Of a stretch of DNA of 36,897 nt, positions 1 to 7,061 are shown piece by piece. The notes beneath the pieces were generated by a model. It did no database searches. It had not been told where the DNA came from and saw only the letters and a program-made list of their open reading frames with translations. The translations under genes were made by a program, and so were the position numbers. Location of the stretch: contig PBHD01000015.1 of the NCBI GenBank assembly GCA_002719315.1, positions 1-36,897 of the forward strand. The letters are read 5' to 3'. Positions within the stretch are counted from its first letter, which is position 1. Each line of letters begins with the position of its first letter. The DNA is from Flavobacteriaceae bacterium (GTDB lineage: Bacteria > Bacteroidota > Bacteroidia > Flavobacteriales > Flavobacteriaceae).

Positions 1-660
1 AGATTTGAGTCCTAATTTCTTATTTTCTTCAATTGCCGCCTTCATAATATGTGGTTCAGCACCAAAAAATTTAATTCCATCAGCTCCTCTTTTTGCATTT
101 TCTCTGACCCATGATCTCGCTTCTTCTTCTGTTTTAATAGGATTTTTTGAACCTTGACCAAATCCAGTATATGCAAAAATTCTAGGTCCAATTATCTCGT
201 TTTTTTTAATTCGTTCCTTTAGTTTTAAGGTATAATTTAAGCCTCGACCACTGGGCTCTCTGACAGTTGTTATTCCATGAGCCAACCAAAGTTTAAAAAC
301 GTAATCCCAATCAGCACCTTGAGAGGAACCTCCAATATGACCATGCATATCAATAAATCCAGGTAAAACATACATGTTCGTAGCATCAATAATTTTTCCT
401 TTTGGTTTTAAGCTAGGTCTTTTTGTTGAGTCAATTTTAACACCAGGGTAACCCACAAATCTTATTTTTTTTATAATATTATTTTCTACAACTATATCTA
501 CAGGACCTCTTGGGGGTGAGCCATCCCCATTAATTAAAGTTGCGCCTCTAATTATAAGTTGTTCATATGAGCCTTGTTTTGTTTCAGAGTTTAATTGAGG
601 ATATGACTTTACGCTAAGTGATAATATAATTAAATAGAGAAAAAAACTTTTATCTGTCAT
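1..660 (-). CDS. Secreted amidohydrolase family protein, 3' part missing
   Basis: Start ATG at 660; the gene runs off the left edge, leaving the first 220 residues. Residues 1-20 form a hydrophobic signal peptide (MTDKSFFLYLIILSLSVKSY), so the enzyme is probably exported. A beta-sandwich lead-in (IIRGATLINGDGSP, about 36-50) is followed by VLPGFIDMHGHIG at 98-110; His106 and His108 are the HxH metal ligands that open the amidohydrolase TIM barrel. The family comprises metal-dependent C-N hydrolases (imidazolonepropionase-like, prolidase-like and others). The remaining metal ligands lie outside the window, so the substrate cannot be named. It sits downstream of the ammonium channel on the same strand, across a 255-base gap full of inverted repeats, so co-transcription is doubtful. 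Confidence 0.85.
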   Translation of the reverse strand, partial: MTDKSFFLYLIILSLSVKSYPQLNSETKQGSYEQLIIRGATLINGDGSPPRGPVDIVVENNIIKKIRFVGYPGVKIDSTKRPSLKPKGKIIDATNMYVLPGFIDMHGHIGGSSQGADWDYVFKLWLAHGITTVREPSGRGLNYTLKLKERIKKNEIIGPRIFAYTGFGQGSKNPIKTEEEARSWVRENAKRGADGIKFFGAEPHIMKAAIEENKKLGLKS

Positions 661-678
661 TTTAGTTTAATGTAAAAT

Positions 679-702
679 ACCTTCAGAAAATCTGAAGGTA
701 TT
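679..702. repeat. Perfect inverted repeat, 3-base loop
   Basis: Arms ATACCTTCAGA and TCTGAAGGTAT around an AA-rich loop make a strong hairpin 20 bases upstream of the amidohydrolase start. On the minus strand a run of eight T precedes it and only a short ATTTTAC follows it, so it is not a clean terminator for either strand. It may be a leader hairpin or an RNA-stability element. Confidence 0.6.
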
Positions 703-710
703 AAAAAAAA

Positions 711-781
711 TGGATTCTAAAAATAAAACAAAGTAATTAAAATCTTAACCTATGAAAAAAATGCAAGATTTTTAGAATCCA
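711..781. repeat. 14-bp perfect inverted repeat with 43-base spacer
   Basis: TGGATTCTAAAAAT at 711-724 is exactly complementary to ATTTTTAGAATCCA at 768-781. A shorter inverted pair (AATCTT at 741-746 and AAGATT at 765-770) is nested inside. The function is unknown; it is the middle of three successive inverted repeats between two minus-strand genes. Confidence 0.6.
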
Positions 782-791
782 AATTTTTAGT

Positions 792-889
792 AAAAAGAGG
801 AGTTAATTTTAATGTAAGCAACATGAGTATCGGACTGGTTTATGGCTATAAATCAAAGCCCACTATACATTAAAATAACACCTCTTTTT
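792..889 (-). terminator. Long imperfect hairpin downstream of ammonium channel gene, possible terminator or structured RNA
   Basis: The arm at 792-816 pairs with 866-889 over about 24 bases, with one mismatch and one bulge. Inside, GGTTTAT/ATAAATC around 837-854 makes a second 7-bp hairpin with loop GGCT. Read on the minus strand, the structure begins 26 bases after the channel's stop codon and ends in TTTTT, so an intrinsic terminator is the simplest reading. The stem is unusually long and encloses about 50 bases with their own fold, which is atypical; a small RNA or attenuator is possible. Confidence 0.45.
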
Positions 890-915
890 CTAGTAAACAA
901 ACCAAACAAAAAATA

Positions 916-2154
916 TTATAATTGATTTAATCTAAAATCAGCATAAGCTTCCATGCTGTGTTCAGAAAGATCAAGGCCCTTTTTCTCTTCTTCTTCGCTT
1001 ACTCTAAGCCCAGTTACTGCTTTGACAATGAAGAGTAAAATAAATGAAGAAATAACACAAAAGGCACCAATTATTGCAACACCAGCTAATTGGGTAACAA
1101 ACTGATCAAAACTTGCTAGGTCTCCAAAGCATCCGACTGCTAGAGTACCCCATATCCCGCAAATTAAATGAACAGCGATTGCTCCTACTGGATCATCAAG
1201 TTTTAGTTTTTCTATAAGTGAAATACCCAAGACAACTAATATTCCAGCAAAAAGTCCAATTAAAATCGAATCTGTTGGAGACATTAGATCTGCACCAGCA
1301 GTAATTCCAACAAGACCTCCTAAAACACCATTCATGAACATAGTAATATCATAATTTTTATAAAGTATACTTGCAAAAAAAGCAGCTGAAACACCCCCAG
1401 CAGCAGCAGCTAAACATGTAGTTACTAGTGTAAGCGATGTTAGCGTTGGGTCAGCAGATAAGACTGAACCACCATTAAATCCAAACCATCCTAGCCATAG
1501 TATTAATACTCCAGCAGCCCCTAATGGTAAATTATGTCCTGGCAATGCTCTTGCTTTTCCTTTATCATCAAATTTTCCAATTCTTGCACCTAGCATGTAA
1601 ACAGCAATCAAAGCAGCCCATCCACCAACTGAATGAACCAAAGTAGAACCTGCAAAATCATAAAATCCTAGTCCGTCAAGAAATCCACCGCCCCATTTCC
1701 ATGAGCCAACAATAGGGTAAATAAGGCCAACGTATAAAATTGCAAAAAGCATAAAACTGCTTAGTTTAATTCTTTCTGCGACTGCACCAGATACTATTGT
1801 TGCAGCCGTAGCAGCAAACATTCCTTGGAATAGGAAATCTGTCCACCAAGTATATCCGCCATCCGCATAACCAAAGTCCATTCCGCCTTCTGGAGGTGTA
1901 ATACCGAATCCGGCAAATTTTAAAATTCCCATGTCTCCATCTTCAAAACCTGGGTACATAAGATTAAATCCTCCTATACAATAAATGAGTAGCCCAGTAG
2001 TAATAACAAAAAAGTTTTTAAATAAAATATTGATGGTATTTTTTTGACGAGTTAAACCACTTTCTAAAAGAGCAAAACCCATATGCATAAAAAATACTAG
2101 AAAAGTACAGACCATCATCCATACATTGTTAATAGTAAGTATTGTAGTTTCCAT
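916..2154 (-). CDS. amtB: Ammonium channel/transporter
   Basis: Amt/MEP/Rh channel of the inner membrane that takes up ammonium. With the start at 2154 it has 412 residues. The twin pore histidines are seen as His174 (LVHSVGGW) and His329 (AVHLICGIWG). The family signature region DFLFQGMFAATAATIVSGA (106-124) and about eleven hydrophobic segments are present. The C-terminal tail LDLSEHSMEAYADF is the type seen in channels gated by PII proteins. The frame is open upstream to an ATG at 2214, but that would run back into the PII gene and add 20 charged residues; the ATG at 2154, 7 bases after the PII stop, is preferred. Last gene of a porin-PII-channel unit. Confidence 0.95.
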   Translation of the reverse strand: METTILTINNVWMMVCTFLVFFMHMGFALLESGLTRQKNTINILFKNFFVITTGLLIYCIGGFNLMYPGFEDGDMGILKFAGFGITPPEGGMDFGYADGGYTWWTDFLFQGMFAATAATIVSGAVAERIKLSSFMLFAILYVGLIYPIVGSWKWGGGFLDGLGFYDFAGSTLVHSVGGWAALIAVYMLGARIGKFDDKGKARALPGHNLPLGAAGVLILWLGWFGFNGGSVLSADPTLTSLTLVTTCLAAAAGGVSAAFFASILYKNYDITMFMNGVLGGLVGITAGADLMSPTDSILIGLFAGILVVLGISLIEKLKLDDPVGAIAVHLICGIWGTLAVGCFGDLASFDQFVTQLAGVAIIGAFCVISSFILLFIVKAVTGLRVSEEEEKKGLDLSEHSMEAYADFRLNQL

Positions 2155-2161
2155 AAAAAAA

Positions 2162-2500
2162 TTAATTAAGTGATTTATTTCCTTTTTCTCCAGTTCTAAT
2201 TCTGTAGGCTTCATCTATTGGGAGCACAAAAATTTTCCCGTCTCCTACACGATCTGTTGCTCCAGAATCAATTATGGCCTTTATAGTTTTATCTACAAAT
2301 GAATCCGATACAACAATAGACAAGTATCTTCTTTGAATTTCAGATGTGCTATAGGTGATTCCTCGATACACATGACCTTCTTTTGCATTTCCTATTCCCG
2401 TAACATCCCAATAACTAAAAAAATTAACTTCTACAGAATGAAGAGCATCTCTAACCTCTTCAAACTTTGACTTTCTGATGATTGCTTCAATTTTTTTCAT
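2162..2500 (-). CDS. glnK: PII nitrogen regulatory protein (GlnB/GlnK family)
   Basis: 112-residue PII protein: a trimeric sensor of ATP/ADP and 2-oxoglutarate that plugs the ammonium channel. It begins MKKIEAIIRKSKFEEVRDAL, typical of the family. In the T-loop region Tyr50 (RGITY) aligns with the uridylylation site Tyr51 of E. coli GlnB and Tyr45 with Tyr46, one residue shorter. The stretch around residues 28-42 (FFSYWDVTGIGNAKEG) differs from the usual VKGFGRQKG. The C-terminal GDGKIFVLPIDEAYRIRTGE is the canonical nucleotide-binding B/C-loop. The name glnK rather than glnB rests on the adjacent channel gene. No uridylyltransferase (GlnD) is in the window. Confidence 0.95.
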   Translation of the reverse strand: MKKIEAIIRKSKFEEVRDALHSVEVNFFSYWDVTGIGNAKEGHVYRGITYSTSEIQRRYLSIVVSDSFVDKTIKAIIDSGATDRVGDGKIFVLPIDEAYRIRTGEKGNKSLN

Positions 2501-2512
2501 GATTGTTTTAAA

Positions 2513-3172
2513 TTAAAGTGAAAACCCAAAAACCAGATACATTTGATCTGCAGATGGGTTATAGATTAAATTGCCAGACATTGGTAAAGAAAAATCTTCA
2601 GTTATTTTAATTTCTTTTCCATAACTAACAGCAACTTCAATTAACTCAAGATCACCAGAATCTGTGTAAAAACCATCTCCCAGACCTAAGGTAAATCCAA
2701 CTTCTTCACTTAGCGGTACACTTCCAGCTATATATGTGTCACCATCTTCAAAGAAGTATCCTCCAGTTAGGCTTACTGGTCCTAATTCTAAACCTAACAT
2801 ACCTTCCCATATACCACTATCGAAATATTTTGTAGTTCCTCCAGTTGTTATATCAGGGAAAATATAATTTGTAATAGTGACTGCAACTGGGCCATATGAA
2901 AGTGATGCATATAGATCAAGTTCATCTGCAAGAGAATCATTAGCATATGCTCCCCAGAATCCAACTTCAAATCCAAAGTCATCTTCTTCCCCTCCTGTTG
3001 CATAAGACATATATGGCTGAATTGATGGACCATTTGAATAAGCACCACCTCTCCAAACATATCTGCTCATAAAATCAGCACCAATATCAACTTGAGCCAT
3101 CGATTGGTTAGCTGAAAATATTGATATTAATGCTATTAAAAATATTTTTAAAGTTTTACTGATTTTTTTCAT
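2513..3172 (-). CDS. TorF/Gcw_chp-family putative outer-membrane porin
   Basis: 219 residues. The N-terminus (MKKISKTLKIFLIALISIFS, ending ANQSMAQ) is a signal peptide with cleavage probably after MAQ. The mature part is a beta-barrel-like run of alternating aromatic/polar strands with MSRYVWRG near its start, the mark of the Gcw_chp/TorF family, and ends in phenylalanine-leucine (VFGFSL), as barrel proteins tend to. It is first in a three-gene unit with the PII protein (12 bases away) and ammonium channel. From memory this porin-PII-Amt order recurs in other Bacteroidota, suggesting an outer-membrane partner for nitrogen uptake; the solute is not known from sequence. Confidence 0.85.
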   Translation of the reverse strand: MKKISKTLKIFLIALISIFSANQSMAQVDIGADFMSRYVWRGGAYSNGPSIQPYMSYATGGEEDDFGFEVGFWGAYANDSLADELDLYASLSYGPVAVTITNYIFPDITTGGTTKYFDSGIWEGMLGLELGPVSLTGGYFFEDGDTYIAGSVPLSEEVGFTLGLGDGFYTDSGDLELIEVAVSYGKEIKITEDFSLPMSGNLIYNPSADQMYLVFGFSL

Positions 3173-3199
3173 AACGATATTTTTTAGTTAATAATGCGC

Positions 3200-3207
3200 C
3201 AAATTTA
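3200..3207 (-). promoter_or_regulatory. Candidate -7 element for porin-glnK-amtB unit
   Basis: Minus-strand TAAATTTG matches the Bacteroidota -7 consensus TAnnTTTG, 28 bases upstream of the porin start. There is no clean TTTG at -33 (CTTTTC lies there). In such AT-rich DNA the 8-mer occurs by chance about once per kilobase, so confidence is low. Confidence 0.35.
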
Positions 3208-3235
3208 ACTATCGAAAAAAGGAAGAAAAGAATAT

Positions 3236-3255
3236 ATCAATAATAGAATATTGAT
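3236..3255. repeat. Inverted repeat upstream of nitrogen operon promoter
   Basis: ATCAATA at 3236-3242 and TATTGAT at 3249-3255 form a dyad with a 6-base spacer, about 50 bases upstream of the likely transcription start of porin-glnK-amtB. The position suits an activator site. Low information content (AT-only except one C and one G) keeps this tentative. Confidence 0.3.
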
Positions 3256-3372
3256 TTTTACACAATCTATTTTTTGAGTATTGAAAAAATAAAAGATTCT
3301 TTTTTTTAAATACTATAAATTATCAAATTCTCAAACAAATGAAGAATTCAAAATTTATGATACCAAAAAATA

Positions 3373-3759
3373 TTATATTCTTAAATAAATTATCTTTTCA
3401 AAAAGAAACCCTAAATACACCATAATTATACCGAAAAAAATACTTGCGAAAATATACATTAAGGGAATGAAATAATTTTCTGATTTGAAAAGCGAATAAT
3501 TTTCAAATGCAAATGCAGAAAATGTAGTAAATCCTCCGCAAATTCCGATTCCCAAAAAAATGATTAAATCAGATCTTGAGTCAACTGAAAAACGAAGAGC
3601 ATATCCCATTATAAAACCAATTAAAAAGCATCCTAATAAATTTACAGTAAGTGTCCCCCAGGGGAAAGTGCTATTTTCATTTGGCATTATTTTAATAAGC
3701 AGATATCTAGCCAAGCTGCCAAAACCACCACCCAAAAAAACCAATATTAACTGTTTCAA
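3373..3759 (-). CDS. crcB: Fluoride ion channel CrcB/Fluc
   Basis: 128 residues with four membrane segments. Family motifs: GGGFGSLARY (10-19), GTLTVNLLGCF (35-45, Asn40) and GGFTTFSAFAFE (75-86, the phenylalanine box). The protein dimerises in the inner membrane and exports fluoride. The start is a TTG at 3759: the frame upstream reads only six sense codons back to the stop of the preceding gene and holds no ATG or GTG, and the family starts MKQLxLVFLGGG at this point. I saw no fluoride-riboswitch core upstream. Probably co-transcribed with the 63-residue membrane protein 18 bases upstream. Confidence 0.93.
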   Translation of the reverse strand: MKQLILVFLGGGFGSLARYLLIKIMPNENSTFPWGTLTVNLLGCFLIGFIMGYALRFSVDSRSDLIIFLGIGICGGFTTFSAFAFENYSLFKSENYFIPLMYIFASIFFGIIMVYLGFLFEKIIYLRI

Positions 3760-3777
3760 AACAAAAGTGATTAAAAG

Positions 3778-3969
3778 TTAATTTTTTTGAGTTAATATTT
3801 TTATTAAAAAAAGAAGTAAAATCAATGAAATGAAAACAATTAATATTTTGTAACTCCCCTTGTAATAAGTTTTATTGCCTTTAAAATCTTTTCTATATGA
3901 TAATACTAAGATTAAAACAAAACTTATAAAAAATATTATTGCAAAGGCTAATTGTCCTTTACTGAACAT
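3778..3969 (-). CDS. Small two-helix membrane protein, unknown function
   Basis: 63 residues with an ATG start at 3969. Two hydrophobic helices (about residues 7-24 and 41-59) flank a short charged loop with SYRKDFKGNKTYYKG. From memory, similar small proteins are conserved in flavobacteria, but no function is assigned. It precedes crcB on the same strand by 18 bases, in the same reading frame, which suggests one transcript. The hydrophobic-basic-hydrophobic pattern and conserved-looking loop argue for a real gene rather than chance. Confidence 0.7.
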   Translation of the reverse strand: MFSKGQLAFAIIFFISFVLILVLSYRKDFKGNKTYYKGSYKILIVFISLILLLFLIKILTQKN

Positions 3970-4024
3970 GCGGTTTTTTTGACTAAATTAGAAAAATATT
4001 ATAAACTTTATAAATACCCACAAA

Positions 4025-4417
4025 ATGATTAAAGAAGAATTAAAGCATGTTGAAAATTTTCATAATGCTTTTGGCTTAGGTGTTGCAAAAAAACCAACAA
4101 TAGATTTATCCAAAGAAACAGTAAAACTAAGATTTAATCTAATGAAAGAAGAAAATGAAGAATATTTTGAAGCTGCAAAAAGAAATGATATTATTGAAGT
4201 AGCTGATGCATTAGGTGATATGCTATATATATTATGTGGGACTATTTTATCTCATGGCATGCAAGATAAAATTCACGAAGTTTTCGAAGAAATACAAAGA
4301 AGCAACATGAGTAAATTGGGTGATGATGGAAATCCAATTTATAGGAAAGACGGTAAAGTAATGAAAGGACCAAAATATTTCAAACCAAATATAAAGACTA
4401 TCCTAAAAGATGATTAA
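4025..4417 (+). CDS. MazG-like nucleoside triphosphate pyrophosphohydrolase
   Basis: 130 residues, all-alpha NTP pyrophosphatase of the MazG/HisE-like superfamily. The metal-binding pattern is visible as EENEEYFEA (43-51) followed by EVADALGDMLY (60-70), i.e. ExxE then ExxD. The family hydrolyses (d)NTPs, often non-canonical ones, to monophosphate and pyrophosphate; the substrate cannot be read from sequence. The C-terminal part (GNPIYRKDGKVMKGPKYFKPN) is typical of the short stand-alone branch. It converges on ilvE, and the stop codons of the two genes overlap within a shared TTAATTAA at 4414-4421. Confidence 0.85.
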   Translation: MIKEELKHVENFHNAFGLGVAKKPTIDLSKETVKLRFNLMKEENEEYFEAAKRNDIIEVADALGDMLYILCGTILSHGMQDKIHEVFEEIQRSNMSKLGDDGNPIYRKDGKVMKGPKYFKPNIKTILKDD

Positions 4418-5463
4418 TTAACAGGAAATCTCCACCCGAAAGGATCATCAATCAAATTGTATTGAATAGAGGTTATTTTTTCCTTTAAAATATCAGCAAA
4501 AGAATTTTTTACCTGACTAATTTCATATTTTTTATCGTTAAACTTAAAACTACTTATTGGACATATAACGACTGCAGTTCCAGCTCCAAAGATTTCTTTT
4601 AATTCACCCTTTTTGTGAGATGATATAATTTCTTCTACTTTAATTGGCCTAACCTCTGTTTTAATCTTAAGACTATCAGCTAATTGAATAATGCTTTTTC
4701 TAGTTACTCCATCTAAAATTCGATCATTTAAGGGACTGGTAATAAGTGTATCATTGATTCTAAAAAAAACGTTCATTGTTCCAGCTTCTTCAAGATATTC
4801 ATGGTTATTAGCATCTGTCCAAATTATCTGATTACACCCTTCTTTTTCAGCTAGAGATGTAGGGTAAAATTGAGCAGCGTAGTTACCTGCAGCTTTAGCA
4901 TAACCAACTCCTCCATTTGCAGCTCTGCTATATTTTTCGGAAATTAAAACATCAACTCTACCTTCATATCCATAGGATTTCACAGGACAACAAATAATAA
5001 AAAACATATATTCTTTTGATGGAGCAGCCTGAAGATTTGGTGAACTAGCAAAAATGAAAGGTCTTATATATAAAGAGTTACCAATACCTGGGTTAATCCA
5101 TTCTGAATCTATTCTTAAAAGGTTAGTTAATCCTTTAAAAAATAAATCTTTCGGTAATTCAGGTATATTTAATCTTAATGAAGATTTATTCATTCTTCCA
5201 AAGTTTTCTTCTGGACGAAATAGCCATACTTTTCCTTTAGAATCTTTATATGCTTTCATTCCTTCGAAAACTGCTTGTCCATAATGTAATGAACTTATTG
5301 AGGGATCTAAACTAATTGAACCATATGGTAAAATTTTTGGATTCTTCCAAGAACCATCAGAGTATTTACACATAAACATATGATCTGAAAAAAAAGTCCC
5401 AAATGAAAGATTATTAAAATCAACATTTTTAAGTTTGGACTTTTTAGAATTGATTATTTCCAT
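4414..5463 (-). CDS. ilvE: Branched-chain amino acid aminotransferase
   Basis: 349 residues, fold-type IV PLP enzyme of the longer (class II) branch. It transaminates valine, leucine and isoleucine with 2-oxoglutarate as partner. Lys190 in GGVGYAKAAGNY is the PLP Schiff-base lysine. SLHYGQAVFEGMKAY (58-72), RPFIFASSP (134-142) and LEEAGTMNVFF are family landmarks. Single gene, divergent from the epimerase at 5567; no T-box or leader peptide upstream. Two minus-strand TAnnTTTG elements lie close to the start (5482-5489 and 5468-5475). Confidence 0.95.
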   Translation of the reverse strand: MEIINSKKSKLKNVDFNNLSFGTFFSDHMFMCKYSDGSWKNPKILPYGSISLDPSISSLHYGQAVFEGMKAYKDSKGKVWLFRPEENFGRMNKSSLRLNIPELPKDLFFKGLTNLLRIDSEWINPGIGNSLYIRPFIFASSPNLQAAPSKEYMFFIICCPVKSYGYEGRVDVLISEKYSRAANGGVGYAKAAGNYAAQFYPTSLAEKEGCNQIIWTDANNHEYLEEAGTMNVFFRINDTLITSPLNDRILDGVTRKSIIQLADSLKIKTEVRPIKVEEIISSHKKGELKEIFGAGTAVVICPISSFKFNDKKYEISQVKNSFADILKEKITSIQYNLIDDPFGWRFPVN

Positions 5464-5467
5464 TGTT

Positions 5468-5489
5468 CAAATATAATTTGCCAAAGTTA
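5468..5489 (-). promoter_or_regulatory. Two candidate -7 elements for ilvE
   Basis: Minus strand TAACTTTG (5489-5482) and TATATTTG (5475-5468) both fit TAnnTTTG. The distal one would give a leader of about a dozen bases; the proximal one would start transcription almost at the ATG. No good -33 TTG is visible for either. Confidence 0.3.
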
Positions 5490-5566
5490 ATTTTATTAAT
5501 AATTAAATGCATTTTTTTTTTTCAATGAAAAACAATTTTAATATATATTGTCAATATAACTAACTG

Positions 5567-6493
5567 ATGAAAATTTTAATCACAGGAGCTACTGGTTTAA
5601 TAGGAAAGGCTGTAATTAAATCCGCCCTTAATCAAAATTTCAAAGTCAATTACTTAACAAGAGATAAGAGTAAAATTAAAAGTATCATTGACTGTAAAGG
5701 TTTTTACTGGGATATAAAAAAAGACTATATAGATTTAAAATGTTTTGAAGGAGTTAATGCGATAATAAATTTAGCTGGAGAAAAGATTTTTCAAAAATGG
5801 ACAAAGAAAAGTAAAAAAGAAATTTTATTAAGCAGGATAAAACCTATTGACTTGTTGATTAAGGGTATAAAATTATCAAATCAAACCGGGATAAGAACTT
5901 TTGTTTCTGCTTCTGCAATAGGGATTTATCAAAGTGATTTTGAGAAGAATTATACTGAAAATGAAACAGAAAATCCTCAAAATTTTATTCAAAAAACAGT
6001 TTATAATTGGGAAAAAAAATCTTTAAGTGTTAGAAAATTTATTCCTTATACCTCGGTTCTAAGAATTGGTTTAGTCTTATCAAAAAATAATGGATACCTT
6101 AAAGAGACAGATTACCCCATGAAGTTTGGCTTTGGAATTCAATTAGGGTCAGGAAATCAATGGCAAAGCTGGATTCACATTGATGATATCGCTAATATGT
6201 TTTTATTTATTATTGGATTAGATACAAAAGGAATTTATAATGCAGTTGCTCCAAAACCTATATTTCAAAAATCGTTTTTGAAAATAATTAGAAAAAGAAA
6301 ACTTAGAAAATTTATAATAATTAAATTACATAATTTCATTCTAAGAGTTTTGTTTGGGGAAAGGGCTTCTATATTAATTGATAGTCAGAGAGTTAGTTCA
6401 AAAAAAATTCTTGAATCAGGATATAAGTTCATTTATGAAGAAGCTGACAAAGCTTTAAATAATTTATACAAAAGAGATGACAATTTGACATAA
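5567..6493 (+). CDS. TIGR01777-type NAD(P)-dependent epimerase/dehydratase
   Basis: 308 residues, an extended short-chain dehydrogenase of the YfcH/SulA-like TIGR01777 family. The dinucleotide-binding motif GATGLIG is at 7-13, NLAGE follows at about 68-72, and GSGNQWQSWIHIDD carries the family's W(I/V)H(I/V)DD motif. The substrate of the family is unknown. The start ATG at 5567 places the Rossmann strand MKILITGATG at the N-terminus as expected. It lies 46 bases ahead of grpE on the same strand. Confidence 0.9.
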   Translation: MKILITGATGLIGKAVIKSALNQNFKVNYLTRDKSKIKSIIDCKGFYWDIKKDYIDLKCFEGVNAIINLAGEKIFQKWTKKSKKEILLSRIKPIDLLIKGIKLSNQTGIRTFVSASAIGIYQSDFEKNYTENETENPQNFIQKTVYNWEKKSLSVRKFIPYTSVLRIGLVLSKNNGYLKETDYPMKFGFGIQLGSGNQWQSWIHIDDIANMFLFIIGLDTKGIYNAVAPKPIFQKSFLKIIRKRKLRKFIIIKLHNFILRVLFGERASILIDSQRVSSKKILESGYKFIYEEADKALNNLYKRDDNLT

Positions 6494-6517
6494 AAAAATT
6501 TCTTGGCAATACTTTTG
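6484..6517 (+). promoter_or_regulatory. Candidate promoter for grpE-dnaJ
   Basis: TTTG at 6484-6487 and TACTTTTG at 6510-6517 with 22 bases between them, 22 bases upstream of the grpE ATG. The spacing is slightly longer than the 19-20 seen at the better promoters here. The -33 box lies in the end of the epimerase gene. Confidence 0.4.
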
Positions 6518-6539
6518 TGTATCAATAACAAAAAAGATT

Positions 6540-7055
6540 ATGTCTAAAAAAAGTAAATCAAAAGTTGATTCTTCTAAAAAGAAAAAATCTTCTAATAATA
6601 ATTCGCTGAAAGCTGATGATTTAAAGATAGAATTAAGTGAATCAAAGGACAAGTATCTCAGATTATTTGCAGAATTTGAAAATTTCAAAAAAAGAACTGC
6701 AAAGGAAAGACTTGAGCTTTTTAAAACAGCAGGACAGGATATAATTTCATCTTTGTTAACTGTTTTAGATGATTTTAATCGGGCAGAAAAGCAGTATAGA
6801 AAAGATGATTTAACCTCTGAGATAGAGGGTTTTATTTTAATAGGTAATAAATTTAAAGATATATTAAAAAATCATGATCTTGAAGAAATATTAACTAAAC
6901 AGGGAGATGAGTTTGATTCTGAAAAGCATGAAGCAATATCTCAGCTCCCGGTTAATTCGAAGAGTAAAAAAGGGAAAATAATTGATGTTGTTGAAAAGGG
7001 ATATCAATTAGGTGAAAAAATAATACGCTACCCAAAGGTAGTTGTCGGGAAATAA
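6540..7055 (+). CDS. grpE: Nucleotide exchange factor GrpE
   Basis: 171 residues. GrpE releases ADP from DnaK and works with DnaJ, encoded next. A lysine/serine-rich low-complexity tail (1-25) leads into the long dimerisation helix (about 27-75: KYLRLFAEFENFKKRTAKER), then the four-helix bundle (ISSLLTVLDDFNRAE) and the C-terminal beta-wing (about 120-171) with DVVEKGYQLGEKIIRYPKVVVGK. The dnaJ gene begins 6 bases after the stop, so the pair is one operon. dnaK itself is not in the window. Confidence 0.95.
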   Translation: MSKKSKSKVDSSKKKKSSNNNSLKADDLKIELSESKDKYLRLFAEFENFKKRTAKERLELFKTAGQDIISSLLTVLDDFNRAEKQYRKDDLTSEIEGFILIGNKFKDILKNHDLEEILTKQGDEFDSEKHEAISQLPVNSKSKKGKIIDVVEKGYQLGEKIIRYPKVVVGK

Positions 7056-7061
7056 ATATTT

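Noticed and set aside
661-915. CRISPR array
   Set aside because: Repeats are inverted and differ from each other; no direct repeats with regular spacers here or elsewhere in the window.
2155-2214. 20-residue N-terminal extension of the ammonium channel
   Set aside because: It overlaps the end of the PII gene and precedes the natural start METTILT, which lies 7 bases after the PII stop.
2848-3060. 70-codon minus-strand frame within the porin gene
   Set aside because: Alternative frame of the porin, with no signal or family features.
3180-3210. Sigma-54 (-24/-12) promoter before the nitrogen unit
   Set aside because: TTGGCGC on the minus strand resembles a -24 box, but the -12 GC dinucleotide at the required distance is AC.
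3560-3781. Plus-strand open frame opposite crcB
   Set aside because: Shadow of crcB; lysine/proline-rich translation with no family features.
3760-4024. Fluoride riboswitch upstream of crcB
   Set aside because: No matching conserved core sequence or pseudoknot seen in the leader of crcB or of the small gene before it.
5511-5522. T-run upstream of ilvE as a terminator
   Set aside because: There is no stem next to it; it lies in the divergent ilvE/epimerase gap, where no transcript should end.
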